Source: Obelidium mucronatum (taxonomy: Eukaryota; Chytridiomycota; Chytridiomycetes; Chytridiales; Chytriomycetaceae). Taken from it: a stretch of DNA of 58,392 bases. Shown here piece after piece: positions 43,324 through 52,571 of the stretch. The DNA lies in the NCBI GenBank assembly GCA_025765595.1, contig JAIVFH010000169.1, positions 1 through 58,392 on the forward strand. Direction: 5' to 3'. The position numbers were made by a program, and so were the translations under genes. Below the pieces are notes generated by a model. It made no database searches, was not told the origin of the DNA, and worked only from the letters and a program-made list of their open reading frames with translations. Position 1 is the stretch's first letter; every line of letters begins with the position of its first letter.

Positions 43324-45866
43324 GTCAATCTAGTGCTTTTTAGCAACCTTACCAATAAAACAATTGAAACAGATGCTTTATTTGAATTTGTTCACTGCAA
43401 TTTATTGGCTTCGGGTGTGGTTATTGTGCAAACGTTGTTTTCCAATGTTGGATCGGTGTTGGAAATTTCACACTTACCCGGCTTTTCTTTTCTGTGCTGT
43501 AGCCAAACAAAGAATAAACATTAGATTTGTTTCCGTTTTAGCTATCCACAATGTGTTTTACATATTTATTTGGTTGGTATCTGCCTCACCAATTCTTGAT
43601 TGACAACACTTTCGAAAGCACTTCAAGAATGAAAGAAGAAATTTAATATTGGCGTTGTATTTTCCTGTTGTTTTGACATCTGATGCTTGCCTTCATCCCA
43701 TTCTGTTGTAACTGTCCTTTCACAACAACCAAAAACAACTATTGGGACCCTTGCATTTCGGCATTTTGGCGGGAATTAAATGAATCAACCTTCCCAAAAA
43801 TATTCATTAACAATTAAAGTTATGTCCAAACTTGAAACACTGCTACTTTGCAATGCTCTTGATAAACCACATGAAGCGGAGGACCAACTTAGAGTCGATG
43901 GCAAACGATGAAGACGGTTATGATGCAGATTCAATTCCAAGCACTGTTAATGACCTGCATTACTTAAACAGAAGATTCGAACTCACCAACAAAGTCGATT
44001 TGCCAGTAGATGCATGTGAGAAGCCCCCAATCCATTTCGACGCGGGTTTAGCAAATTGCTTCCTGCTTGCATTTTATCAAATTGATTGATGCAGTCAATG
44101 ATGGACAATTGTTGCTGAGGATTTTAGTTTGACCCTTTGAAGTCGCAAGCTAATGTACAGAAACGGCAGGCTCAAAATGCAGGTCGTGATGCTCGAGCGG
44201 CTCGCCATGGCCATCTTATTGCGCCTGCTGCATAACATTAATTATCTATGCTGGAATATCTTTATTTATCAATAAACGTATTGTATGTTTGATTCCAAAT
44301 CTCCGATAGTTTTGTACTGTGTCTAGAATTCTGCCAGTATCCTTGAAGTGTTGGGTGTTTGAATAATCCGGAAATATCTAACGAAAAATAATAATCTCAG
44401 AATTCATTTACAGAACTCATTTACAGGACTCATTTACAGGACTTTGCATTAAAAACGTTTTACCCCAAAAAACACCCAAAAAAAAGTTTCCCCCCAAAAA
44501 AAAACATCCAAGAAAAAGAAGACACCTATCAAATCAGATCAAAGGCAAATAAGAAGCTATGTACATTCCTTTTCACTGAAGTGACACGATTGACGATTGT
44601 CAATTTGTCTCTCATTTCGGTTTGATCTCATCACTAATTTCTTGCTACCACTAGTGCATTCAATGTTTTCTCTTTACTTCCTCCTCTAAAATGAACAGTG
44701 GTGTTTAAGAACCTCAAAAAATTCTTTAGCCTGTTGATCAGCAGTAGAGCTTGCTCTTATGAGGTACTGTGTTTCCAGACAATCATTCAAATTTGTCCTC
44801 ATGTTGTATCCCATATTTATTCAACAAGGTCTTTGGCACTTAATATTTATGTTGGCGTTTACGGTTTTGGTGGTCCAGGCAGTGACGAGTGTTGTCTGCG
44901 GTCTGGTTTCATGTGACATTGCAAGAACCACTGGCGGCGCCTGCACTGGTATTGCTTGTGCGAGCGGTGGAATGCCACTGGGTAAGCAGCAGCAGCAGTG
45001 GTGCCAAAATGGTGAGATAGCTATTCCAATTTCACCTTGACACAACAGCTATTTGTAGACGTTAGCTCAAGCAATACTTCCACAAGTGCTGTCCACCACA
45101 AACCCGATACAACATACGAGACATACGAGAAGTATTCTCATAAACTTGATGTCACTCCTACTACTGCTCTTTTGTAAAGCGGTATCTGCATTTTCCTTTC
45201 TGCGGCTGTTTTTGTGATGCCCCTTGAGCGATGTCTTTGTTTGATCACTGATCCGTTTATCCCTTGTATTGTACATGAGATGCTTCTGTTTCCACTATAT
45301 TCGTTAAAACAAAGTTGCACTGGTCATATCTTTGTTGTCAACTAATTTCAAATAATAAACAATATCTCAACGTTGATCCTCTAGTATTTATTTAATGCAT
45401 TTTGGGTGTGTTTTTTTGTACCGTTCACAGATTGCTGCATTGGATGGTTTGTGATTGGGTTTGGAATATGGCTTCTATACATTCAATTGATGCACAGAGC
45501 ACATAGTGATTATGTAGGAAACAAATTTGTTCATGAAATCTGGATGGTATGTGTTTTGGGGATTTCTGTTTTGTGTTTCCATCCAACATCGAACAAGCGT
45601 TGGAAATCTTGATTGATTTGGTGTAAGCAATTGTTGCCAACTAAGCCCCACTCCTGCATCCAGTACACACACAGTGATTTGATCTTTTTTATTGATAAGT
45701 TGTGCGCTTCCTTTTGACACAGTTACTCCATGCACCGCTCATACCCAAATCACATTCCTGTCATTCACCAACAACTGATACTAGTTCAGGATACCGTTTG
45801 ATTGACATAGGGTCTGCGTCTGATCAAGCATCAGATCGGCATCCGCAACAAACCTGGGATTGCCGC
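43324..45866. other. 2.6-kb stretch interrupting the hAT transposase
   Basis: AT-rich sequence with no recognised domain. It splits the transposase exactly between the IYPP of the N-terminal part and the FRFVESP of the catalytic part. A small open frame at about 44759-45040 has a hydrophobic leader (LIFMLAFTVLVVQAVTSVVC) and several Cys but nothing else supports it. This could be a nested insertion or an unusually long intron. Confidence 0.5.
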
Positions 45867-46662
45867 TCAAGCAGGGGGGTATATTTTTGCGATGTAGCGA
45901 ACAGTTTCCAGGTTGATATCAGTAGGCAGTTGAAGACGCTTTTGCATGAAGTCTGCAACTGTTTTGCACCGCTTTGGCGTGTTGCTTTCGGCAGCGGGTT
46001 GGGGTGGTTTGAGACCATGACTTTCTTTCAAATGCTTGGAAAGAGCTCCAGTTGAGGATTTGGTTTCAGCAGTAACTAATTAAATTGAGATAATGATGCT
46101 TTAAACACAACATTGACAACAGTTGATGATTAAGAAACTTACTGGCTTTTTCACAAAGTCGTCCTTCAGACATCTTCACTTGGCAAAGATAGGCAAAGCG
46201 GCCTTCTCCCAGATTGGACTTTTGAACAGTTTTGCTCTTGTCAAAGTAGTTCCAGACCCAAGATGTGGGTCGTACTGTCCTTGACGAAGTTGCAGACTGG
46301 GCAGACTGGGCCGACAGTTGAGTGTTCAAAATTGAACTCAACTGAGCTACCAGTGGAGTCGGAGTGGAGGCAGCAGGGGCAGGTGAGGTGGCCAGAAGAC
46401 TTTGGGTCACGCTTGTCTGATTCTCTTGGTTTTGGTCTTGGTCTTCATCTCCATCGTTGTCGTCGTCATCAATCTCTTCATGCAGGCGTTTACTTGAACC
46501 AGAAGCCTGTAGTGCCTGACTTGACGACCCGGTTTTGGACATGTTGGCAAAGGCACGTTTTTCAGCTTCAGTGACTCGGCGGGCAGCTGGATTTGGTGAA
46601 AAGAAGGAACTGGCCTGGACTGGCCAACCACCTTCAGCGTGTTGTTTTCCCTTGGATTGCAT
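45867..46662 (-). pseudogene. hAT transposase N-terminus with BED zinc finger
   Basis: ATG 46662 begins a disordered Ser/Gln/Glu/Asp-rich leader (LHEEIDDDDNDGDEDQDQNQ). A BED finger follows: TSWVWNYFDKSKTVQKSNLG, a Cys pair around YLCQVKMSEGRLCEKA, and across an intron (about 46070-46145) STGALSKHLKESHGL with the two His. The frame continues through VADFMQKRLQLPTDINLE and YIAKIYPP, then meets a stop at 45867-45869. The missing continuation resumes at 43250. BED fingers bind the transposon ends. Confidence 0.75.
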
Positions 46663-47049
46663 CCGTCTTTTCTGACCCTTTTTGAATGTTGATTTAGGCT
46701 GCTTGGTTCGAAGTCATGTTTTAAAAATGGGCCAACTTACAAGCAAGGGGTTTCCGCATCAATAAAAACACCGTTTGCGCTGTAAAGTTTTCCATGGCAG
46801 ATAAACTACTAAATAAATAGTGTTGTTTAATGAAAGGTGGTAATGGTGCTGGACAGATAATCATAGATCACAGGTGACGCTTGGTCAATTCCAGCACTCT
46901 GCCTGCATTGCTGGAAGCACCATACTGAAAGCAATTAGATATCAAGAATTGGCGAAAAGTGCATGACAGTATGATAAATGGTGGGGGGTGAAGTTTGATG
47001 ATGGAAGGTGGGTGGTGGCATCGGGACACTTACATTATTTTTGGAAGAA

Positions 47050-47175
47050 AAATAAATGTCGGGTCTTTCGTTTCGGGTTTCTTCGGGTCGGAAATATTTC
47101 CAAAACCGACCTGAGACCCGATCCATCGGGTCCGGGTTTACCCGCAGGGTTGACCCGAACCCGACTGCACCTTAC
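47050..47175 (-). repeat. Right terminal/subterminal inverted repeat of hAT element
   Basis: Ends TGCACCTTAC and carries inward GACCCGAACCCGA, CCCGCAGGGTT and CGGGTCCGGGTTTACCCG motifs, the inverse of the left end. Confidence 0.7.
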
Positions 47176-47577
47176 GCCGCCCCGCATCTCGCTGGCGCCA
47201 TCTGTGGATACTTGCGCATCCACCATGGCGCACTCCATCAACGTGGACATTGCATGCGGTGAGCATTCTTGCAATGAAAGATTGGTTATTAAATTGGTCT
47301 AAAGTGGTTGATTCATTTCTTACAGACGCTGGCCCGTCTGCTTCAGCATTTCTAAAAGTTGTTCCCGCTGTTTTTATCGAAGCTCCTGTCGAAGATGCGT
47401 CTGGTGCGTATGTTGAATACCCTCCCAAAACGTCTCCACTATCTAATGCGCAACTTGTTATTGCCCACAGATGACTCGCGTCTTTCGACCGCCTCTCAAC
47501 ATGAAAAGGCACATGCGGATTCAGAAACTGGCTCTTTGTCAATCCCTGCCGCAACTGGGACTCAGGCCCAGAGGTAG
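47176..47577 (+). CDS. 3' part of a small host gene next to the hAT element
   Basis: In frame with a Pro/Ser-rich start (PPRISLAPSVDTCASTMAHS), exon one ends at a GTGAGC donor near 47259. An acceptor TTACAG near 47327 leads to DAGPSASAFLKVVPAVFIEA, then a GTGCGT...CCACAG intron (about 47403-47471) to DDSRLSTASQHEKAHADSET and the stop at 47575-47577. An internal ATG (47225) could also be the true start, in which case the hAT element would lie in the promoter rather than the coding region. Function unknown. Confidence 0.4.
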
Positions 47578-47645
47578 GGTTCTTTACTCATGGGGGAGGT
47601 TGGGGAGAGTTAGGGTTTCTCCGGAAATTTTTATGATATAAAAGT

Positions 47646-47716
47646 TGCCTACTGGGGGACTTGACCCCCTGGCCTGCACACCTCATGGATGTGCCTTACC
47701 AACTGAGCTTTGATGA
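47646..47716 (-). tRNA. Degenerate tRNA-like sequence
   Basis: On the minus strand, AGCTCAGTTGGTAAGGC is a good D-arm/A-box and GGGGGTCAAGTCCCCC a good T-arm/B-box, with a five-pair anticodon stem between (CACAT/GTGTG). The 5' acceptor strand does not pair with the 3' strand (AGTAGGC), and position 33 before the anticodon is not T. It is probably a tRNA pseudogene or tRNA-derived repeat. Confidence 0.45.
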
Positions 47717-47889
47717 TGTGTGATTATGCAATCAAAAACAAGGTGTAAGTGGAGACAATAATTCAAACTTTGCTGAAATTTTTTGTACAAAAACACATAA
47801 CTTCTATGAATTAATCTTTTTAAACCTTACCTTGACCAAAAAAAAATAATTCAGTTTCTACTTTAAGTTTCAAAGAGAAAAACCTGAAA

Positions 47890-47965
47890 ATCCAAGATGG
47901 ATGCGGGGATTGAACTGGCCACCCACTCTTTCAAAAGCAAATGACACAACAGATAGGCCATAACT
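47890..47965 (-). tRNA. Second degenerate tRNA-like sequence
   Basis: Minus strand shows TGGCCTATCTGTTG (A-box-like) and GGCCAGTTCAATCCCCGC (B-box-like T-arm) with a weak anticodon hairpin, CTTTTGAAAG. No convincing acceptor stem. It lies 180 bases from the first one, in otherwise featureless sequence (47578-48017). Confidence 0.35.
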
Positions 47966-48017
47966 TCTTTATTTTTCAAAAGAAAAGCCAGTTTTATTAT
48001 ATACAAAACCACAAGCC

Positions 48018-48212
48018 AAATTGGGCTGCTTTGGAATTAGGCTGCTTTGGAATTGGGCTGCTTTGGAATTAGGCAGCCTAATTGGGCTGCTTTGGGGAAT
48101 TGGGCTGGTTCGGAGAATTGGACTGGTTTGGAATATTAGGCAGCCTAATTGGGCTGCTTTGGTTAATTGGGCTGGTTGAGAGAATTGGGCTGGTTCGGAA
48201 TATTAGGCAGCC
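48018..48212 (+). repeat. Subtelomeric satellite, left block
   Basis: Irregular repeats of AATTGGGCTG-(G/C)TT(C/T)GGAA with TTAGGCAGCC between them, as in the larger block at 54725-55355. The copia element is inserted directly after a CAGCC in this satellite. Confidence 0.9.
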
Positions 48213-48504
48213 TGTTAGAATCTATGGGCGTGCGGAGCATGGCCTTAGAGTTCTTAGGAAACACCCCCGTGTTTCAGAGTTCTGGAGGTATAAATAGAAG
48301 GAAATGTCCTTCACCGGAAAAGGGACGAACTTGCGGAGAAGTGTGCACGTGCACAATACTTCACCCTTGTCGCTTCTGCGGAAGTAAGCTCGTGCGCGAG
48401 CAACGTCCACCGCCCCTTCCCCTGAGAGTCATAAGCTGCCTCTTAGCCATACAACATCTAGCGGCTGTGATCGTCCGGTGCTGCGTCACCTACCGATTAT
48501 AATA
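48213..48504 (+). repeat. Copia 5' LTR
   Basis: 292 bases, TGTTAG...ATAATA. Contains a TATA box, TATAAATAG, at 48289-48297, expected to drive element transcription. Confidence 0.92.
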
Positions 48505-48520
48505 AGTTATGAGCCCAAAC
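48505..48520 (+). other. Copia primer binding site, half-tRNA type
   Basis: GTTATGAGCCCA immediately follows the 5' LTR. It is complementary to the anticodon stem-loop region of eukaryotic initiator-Met tRNA, as in Drosophila copia, which primes from a 5' tRNA half rather than the tRNA 3' end. Confidence 0.7.
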
Positions 48521-49225
48521 AGCTCGGCTTATGTTGTTATGTGCTTTGCGAATGTGCAGGCTGTTTGGCTTCTCTTTGTTGGCTAGATCAAAGCGTTTGA
48601 TCGTTTGACGCCTCAAAGTTTCAGGTGTTTCAGATGTAGTTATCACTGAGACTGGCGACGCCCTGTGGCGCCCTGATTGATCTGTGATCAAAATGAGTCC
48701 TTCAAAGTCGTCACCAAGTTTGGTGGACAATCGCCTTGGGGCGCCGAAGCGGTTGACTTGTTTGTGGTTTGACAGGACATCGATCATCGCTCCCTAGCGT
48801 CAAGTTGCGGAATGCTCTGTGGATTTACGATCCTACTGATCATGTAACGAAACGCTGCCGATTTTTCGGTAGGTTTGCACCTGCGTGTGTTGTTGCGATG
48901 ACAGTGGTGTTGCTAAAATAGAACCACTCGAAAACAGACCCAACTTCGTCAAACTCATAAGAGAATGTTTTCTTTATGTTTTAGTAGTTGTTTATTCAAT
49001 AAATAGTTATCTCTAAGCTATGTAGTATGCAGAAAAGAGTATGTTTGGTTGGATCGTTGTGCGCAATGATCACGTCCTCAGATGTGACGGCCTGCACCAA
49101 AATCGCTTTTGAAAGCGGATTTCGGGTGTTTAGGAGTATCTCTAGCGTTGAGGTGATTCCTAGGGTTCTCGTCATTGTTTGAATTTAACGCCGTCAGACG
49201 GCGTTATTGTTCTCCAAAACAAAGG
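48521..49225 (+). other. Copia leader region
   Basis: About 700 bases between primer site and gag start without a recognised protein; presumably the untranslated and packaging leader. Confidence 0.5.
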
Positions 49226-50417
49226 ATGTCAAAAGACCAAGGCGCGAAGCCAGAGAATAAGCGCATCCTCTTGAGTGACACTAACTATCCAGTCTGGAAA
49301 CGTTTGACGTTGACAGAGATAGGTCAGTTAAACGAAAGAACTCTGGACGCGAAGTTTGTCCCATTCGTAAACAAGCGCGTTCGCCCAAATCCGCCGGAGG
49401 CGTTATTGGAGAAACTCGCGTTGTTACCAGACAAAAAGTGGGAAAACTATAGTGTCTGTTGCCAAAGAAGAGTCGGACGACAATGGCGACGACAATGACG
49501 AAGACGCGGAAGCTGTTGAAGGGGATGGAGTCCCATCAGCTCAGACGATTAAAGAGTGGAAAGCAGTCTACCAACAGTTCGAACAGTTGGATAAAGTCTG
49601 GCAGACCCTTGATTGCCGCGCAAAGGATGATGCAGATGCAGTTCAGACGACTATGCGAGCCATCAGAAGTGGATTGACTAGGTCAATGCAAATCTCCTAT
49701 TCCAGGTTTGCCACTCCTGCTGAGTTATGGGTGGAACTTCAACGTACAAAGGATCCTGCTAATCGCAAGATGGATAGTTCGGTCGTGGACGCGTATAAAG
49801 CATTAGCGATACGCGCGAATCAGTCTATTCCTGATTACATCAAGGAGATTCGCGATGTCGAAGATAAGTGCACTTCTTTGGGTGAAACTCTTCATTTGGG
49901 ATTCGACTCACAAAAGAAGGTGCGCTTGCGGTTGGATCATCGATTCGCTCAGGCGGTGATGGCCCTCAAAGTCCAGGAATATCTGTCCATCAAAGAATTG
50001 GAGCAGAAAATGGTGGATTTGTAGGATAGTTACGTTGAAGCAAATGAACGTAACGCTCCAGTTGCGAACGTCACAATTACGGGCCATGCTGATCGCAAAC
50101 AGCAAAGTATGGGCTCGAAACAACCGAAGAACGCAAAGAAATCACAGAAAGTGGCTTCGAAACAACGCAAGTTTCCGAAGTGCGATGACTGTTCTGGATT
50201 TCACAACCTGGAGTGGGAATGTGGTTCTTGTTGGGAATGTGGTGATACGGATCACTTCAGTTCTTCGTGTCCTCAAAAGAAGAAGCGTGTTAAAACCAAC
50301 GGGGGAGGAGAAAAACCCAAGGGGACTCCCGCAATTCAGTCAAACATGGCGAAAAATGAAGTTGGAATTGAACCTAAACATGTCAGTTGGACGCCTGTGG
50401 CCGAACCAGCACAATGA
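49226..50417 (+). pseudogene. Copia gag with zinc knuckle, disrupted
   Basis: From ATG 49226 the gag N-terminus contains LLSDTNYPVWKRLTLTEIGQ, a copia-type opening. The frame shifts near 49450-49498 and continues through an acidic patch and helical capsid sequence (SRFATPAELWVELQRTKDPA; PDYIKEIRDVEDKCTSLGET). An in-frame TAG at 50022-50024 interrupts it, after which ANERNAPVANVTITG and the zinc knuckle CWECGDTDHFSSSC (C-x2-C-x4-H-x4-C, about 50235-50275) follow. A 273-base copy of integrase sequence replaces the normal continuation after 50397. Confidence 0.85.
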
Positions 50418-50670
50418 TATGGAAAGTCCGTTCTTGCGCTATTACGGCATAAAACCTGAGATAGGTCATCACCGAGTCTTTGGGTGTAAGGTTCTTGTGC
50501 CTGTCTTCAAGAAGGGCAAGAAAGGAGAATTGTCAGCGGATGTAGCTACAAAGATTTACGTTGGACATCACTCTCCGTCGATTATAAGATGCATCAACGA
50601 TCATGGAATGCTGAGTTTTCACAGATTCCAAGATTGTACGTTTATGGAAACAGAGTTTCCAAAGTTGAAG
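50398..50670 (+). repeat. 273-bp copy of integrase C-terminal sequence inserted in gag/pol
   Basis: Identical by eye to 51860-52132, in the same orientation, 1462 bases upstream of its source. It ends abruptly on both sides, so it is an internal duplication within the element. Confidence 0.9.
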
Positions 50671-50825
50671 AAATGGAATTCTCAGAAACGCATGAGTGTT
50701 TATTGTTCTTTTCTTCTCAAAAATTCAGTTTTTCTGGTTGTTTCTGATTGGGTTGTTTTGTTGTTAGTTTTAAGTAAAATCGCATTGTTGTTTTCCATTG
50801 TATTGTTAAAAAGACTTTGAAAGAC

Positions 50826-51190
50826 ATGTCACAACTCTACGAAGGGATTTTGGATCCTGGATGCAACAAGACGTTGATTCCGAATGCGGATTGGTTTGAA
50901 TCCTTCAAGGAGGTATCGATCAACATTGGCGTCGCGAAGAAAGGCGCTTGCCTGACAGGTACAAGGCAAGGTGTTGTTCATTTCGTTATAAATGGACATA
51001 GGATTACAATTCAAGACGCAATTTATTCTGTGGATTGTACTACTACCTTATTCGCCGATGTTGATATACTTGCAAACAATTCCGATTGGGAATACAAGGT
51101 GGACTTGAGCGGAGCGGTTTTCTTTGACAAGAAGACGCGTCAAGTCTTATTCAACGCGAAATTGGGGTTAGGGTTAGGGTTAGGGTTTTC
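50826..51190 (+). pseudogene. Copia protease region
   Basis: Contains GILDPGCNKTLIPNADWFES, where copia proteases have a D-S/T-G catalytic box (here D-P-G), then VHFVINGHRITIQDAIYSVD. The frame runs into a telomere-like insertion (51164-51188) read as a Leu-Gly repeat and ends soon after. Confidence 0.7.
51164..51188 (+). repeat. Interstitial telomeric repeat inside copia pol
   Basis: GGGGTTAGGGTTAGGGTTAGGG, about three and a half TTAGGG units, between protease and integrase coding. It has the same orientation (G-rich strand on plus) as the telomere at 58318. Confidence 0.95.
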
Positions 51191-52276
51191 GCAAACGCGG
51201 CGACAATCAAGGCTGATTCGCGTCTGATTCACCAACGATTCGGTCACCCGAACGCGAAGTACTTGATGGCGATGATTTATCGTGGTTCTGTTAATTTAGA
51301 CCAGGTCAAATCGATCGTGATTGACGACAAGCATCAATGCGAGTCGTGTGTCGCTGGGAAATTTAAGTTGGCCAAAGTTGGTTCAGAGTCACGTTGGACT
51401 GTAATCAAGGCAACTGGCCCAGGCGAAATGTTACATGCCGATGTTACTGGCAAATTCGCGGACGGATTTTATTATAACGGTCAGGTGTACCATTATTTTC
51501 TAATCGTCGTGGATGATTTCTCACGTTTCTCTTTCTTAAGGTTGCTTCAACGCAAGTCGCATGCGTTAGCCGAACTATTAGTAGTAATGGCTTTAATTGA
51601 ACAGACCGTGCAAAGACCAGTTCGTGTTTTGCGGATGGACAACGGAGAAATTGCAACCAACAATCGCTTCATAGAACTCTGCGAAGTTAGAGGGATTACG
51701 GTTGAGACCATTGTGGTGGATTATCCACACATGGATGCAGTCGCTGAGCGGACTATTGGTCATGTGAAGAGTGTGTCTCGGACAATTCATATTCACGCGT
51801 CGTTCTCCAAAGAGCTCTGGGGATACGCAGCCATTGTCGCTAACGATTTACGTAATTTATGGCCGAACCAGCACAATGATATGGAAAGTCCGTTCTTGCG
51901 CTATTACGGCATAAAACCTGAGATAGGTCATCACCGAGTCTTTGGGTGTAAGGTTCTTGTGCCTGTCTTCAAGAAGGGCAAGAAAGGAGAATTGTCAGCG
52001 GATGTAGCTACAAAGATTTACGTTGGACATCACTCTCCGTCGATTATAAGATGCATCAACGATCATGGAATGCTGAGTTTTCACAGATTCCAAGATTGTA
52101 CGTTTATGGAAACAGAGTTTCCAAAGTTGAAGTCTAAGACCGGACGCGTCGAAGACAAGAGTACTGAGTTGCAATTCCCGGAGGAAGCTCAGGAAGTCCT
52201 TACTGCAGAAGGAGAAAGGGATTTTCGCTCCGAGTTAGACGATACGTTAGCTCAAGCAGTAAATCTGTGCAAGTGA
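51190..52276 (+). pseudogene. Copia integrase
   Basis: Begins with the gag-pre-integrase block LIHQRFGHPNAKYL and zinc-binding CESCVAGKFK. The catalytic D-D-E core follows: MLHADVTGKF, VVDDFSRFSFLRLL, RVLRMDNGEIATNNRF and the region around MDAVAERTIGHVKS, with the usual glutamate. The C-terminal GHHRVFGCKVLVPV region is the source of the 273-bp duplicate. The frame differs from the protease because of the inserted telomeric repeat. It would insert element cDNA with a 5-bp duplication, as seen at its ends. Confidence 0.85.
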
Positions 52277-52571
52277 AGTTTATTAGAAGTCGCCCTGCCT
52301 GAAGAACAGGGGGAGGGAGATTCTGATAGCCCGACGCGAAGTGAGAGTCCTAGCATTATCCGTCAGTCGCGACGTAAACGTGCAAAGGATACGCGGTCGG
52401 AAAGCGCATCGAGTACTGAGGAATTGGGTAGCGAAAGCGAAGATTCTCAGGAAGTAGACGAGGATTCTTCATCGGATTACGAGGACTCTCCCGAGAACCT
52501 AGGCTATCATGCTATGTTCTGTCAGGCAGAGGTAATCAAAGGAAGAGATCCGATTTGAGTTAGTAACTTGG
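52277..52571 (+). other. Copia integrase-RT linker
   Basis: About 300 bases encoding, in another frame, a Ser/Glu/Asp-rich low-complexity linker (SRRKRAKDTRSESASSTEEL), as is common between copia integrase and RT. Confidence 0.5.

Larger units (their letters stand above)
40881..47175 (-). mobile_element. hAT transposon with BED-finger transposase, probably inactive
   Basis: The outer ends are inverted copies: GTAAGGTGCA at 40881-40890 and TGCACCTTAC at 47166-47175. Each is followed inward by about 100-200 bases dense in CGGGTTCGGG-type motifs in opposite orientation (40890-41080 and 47050-47165), a typical subterminal array. Inside, on the minus strand, lie a BED zinc finger and the hAT catalytic and dimerisation domains. 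Eight bases flank each end, as expected for hAT, but the flanks (CCGCTCTC / GCCGCCCC) agree only partly. An ACGCCGCC octamer occurs at both edges and could be the original duplication if the ends are slightly displaced. A 2.6-kb non-coding stretch splits the transposase. Confidence 0.75.

Noticed and set aside
44759..45040. Small secreted Cys-rich protein
   Set aside because: Has a hydrophobic leader, but no intron signals, homologue or conserved spacing; it lies in the stretch interrupting the hAT transposase.
51164..51188. Chromosome fusion point
   Set aside because: Only one short same-orientation TTAGGG run inside a copia ORF, with pol sequence continuing on both sides; no head-to-head telomere arrays.
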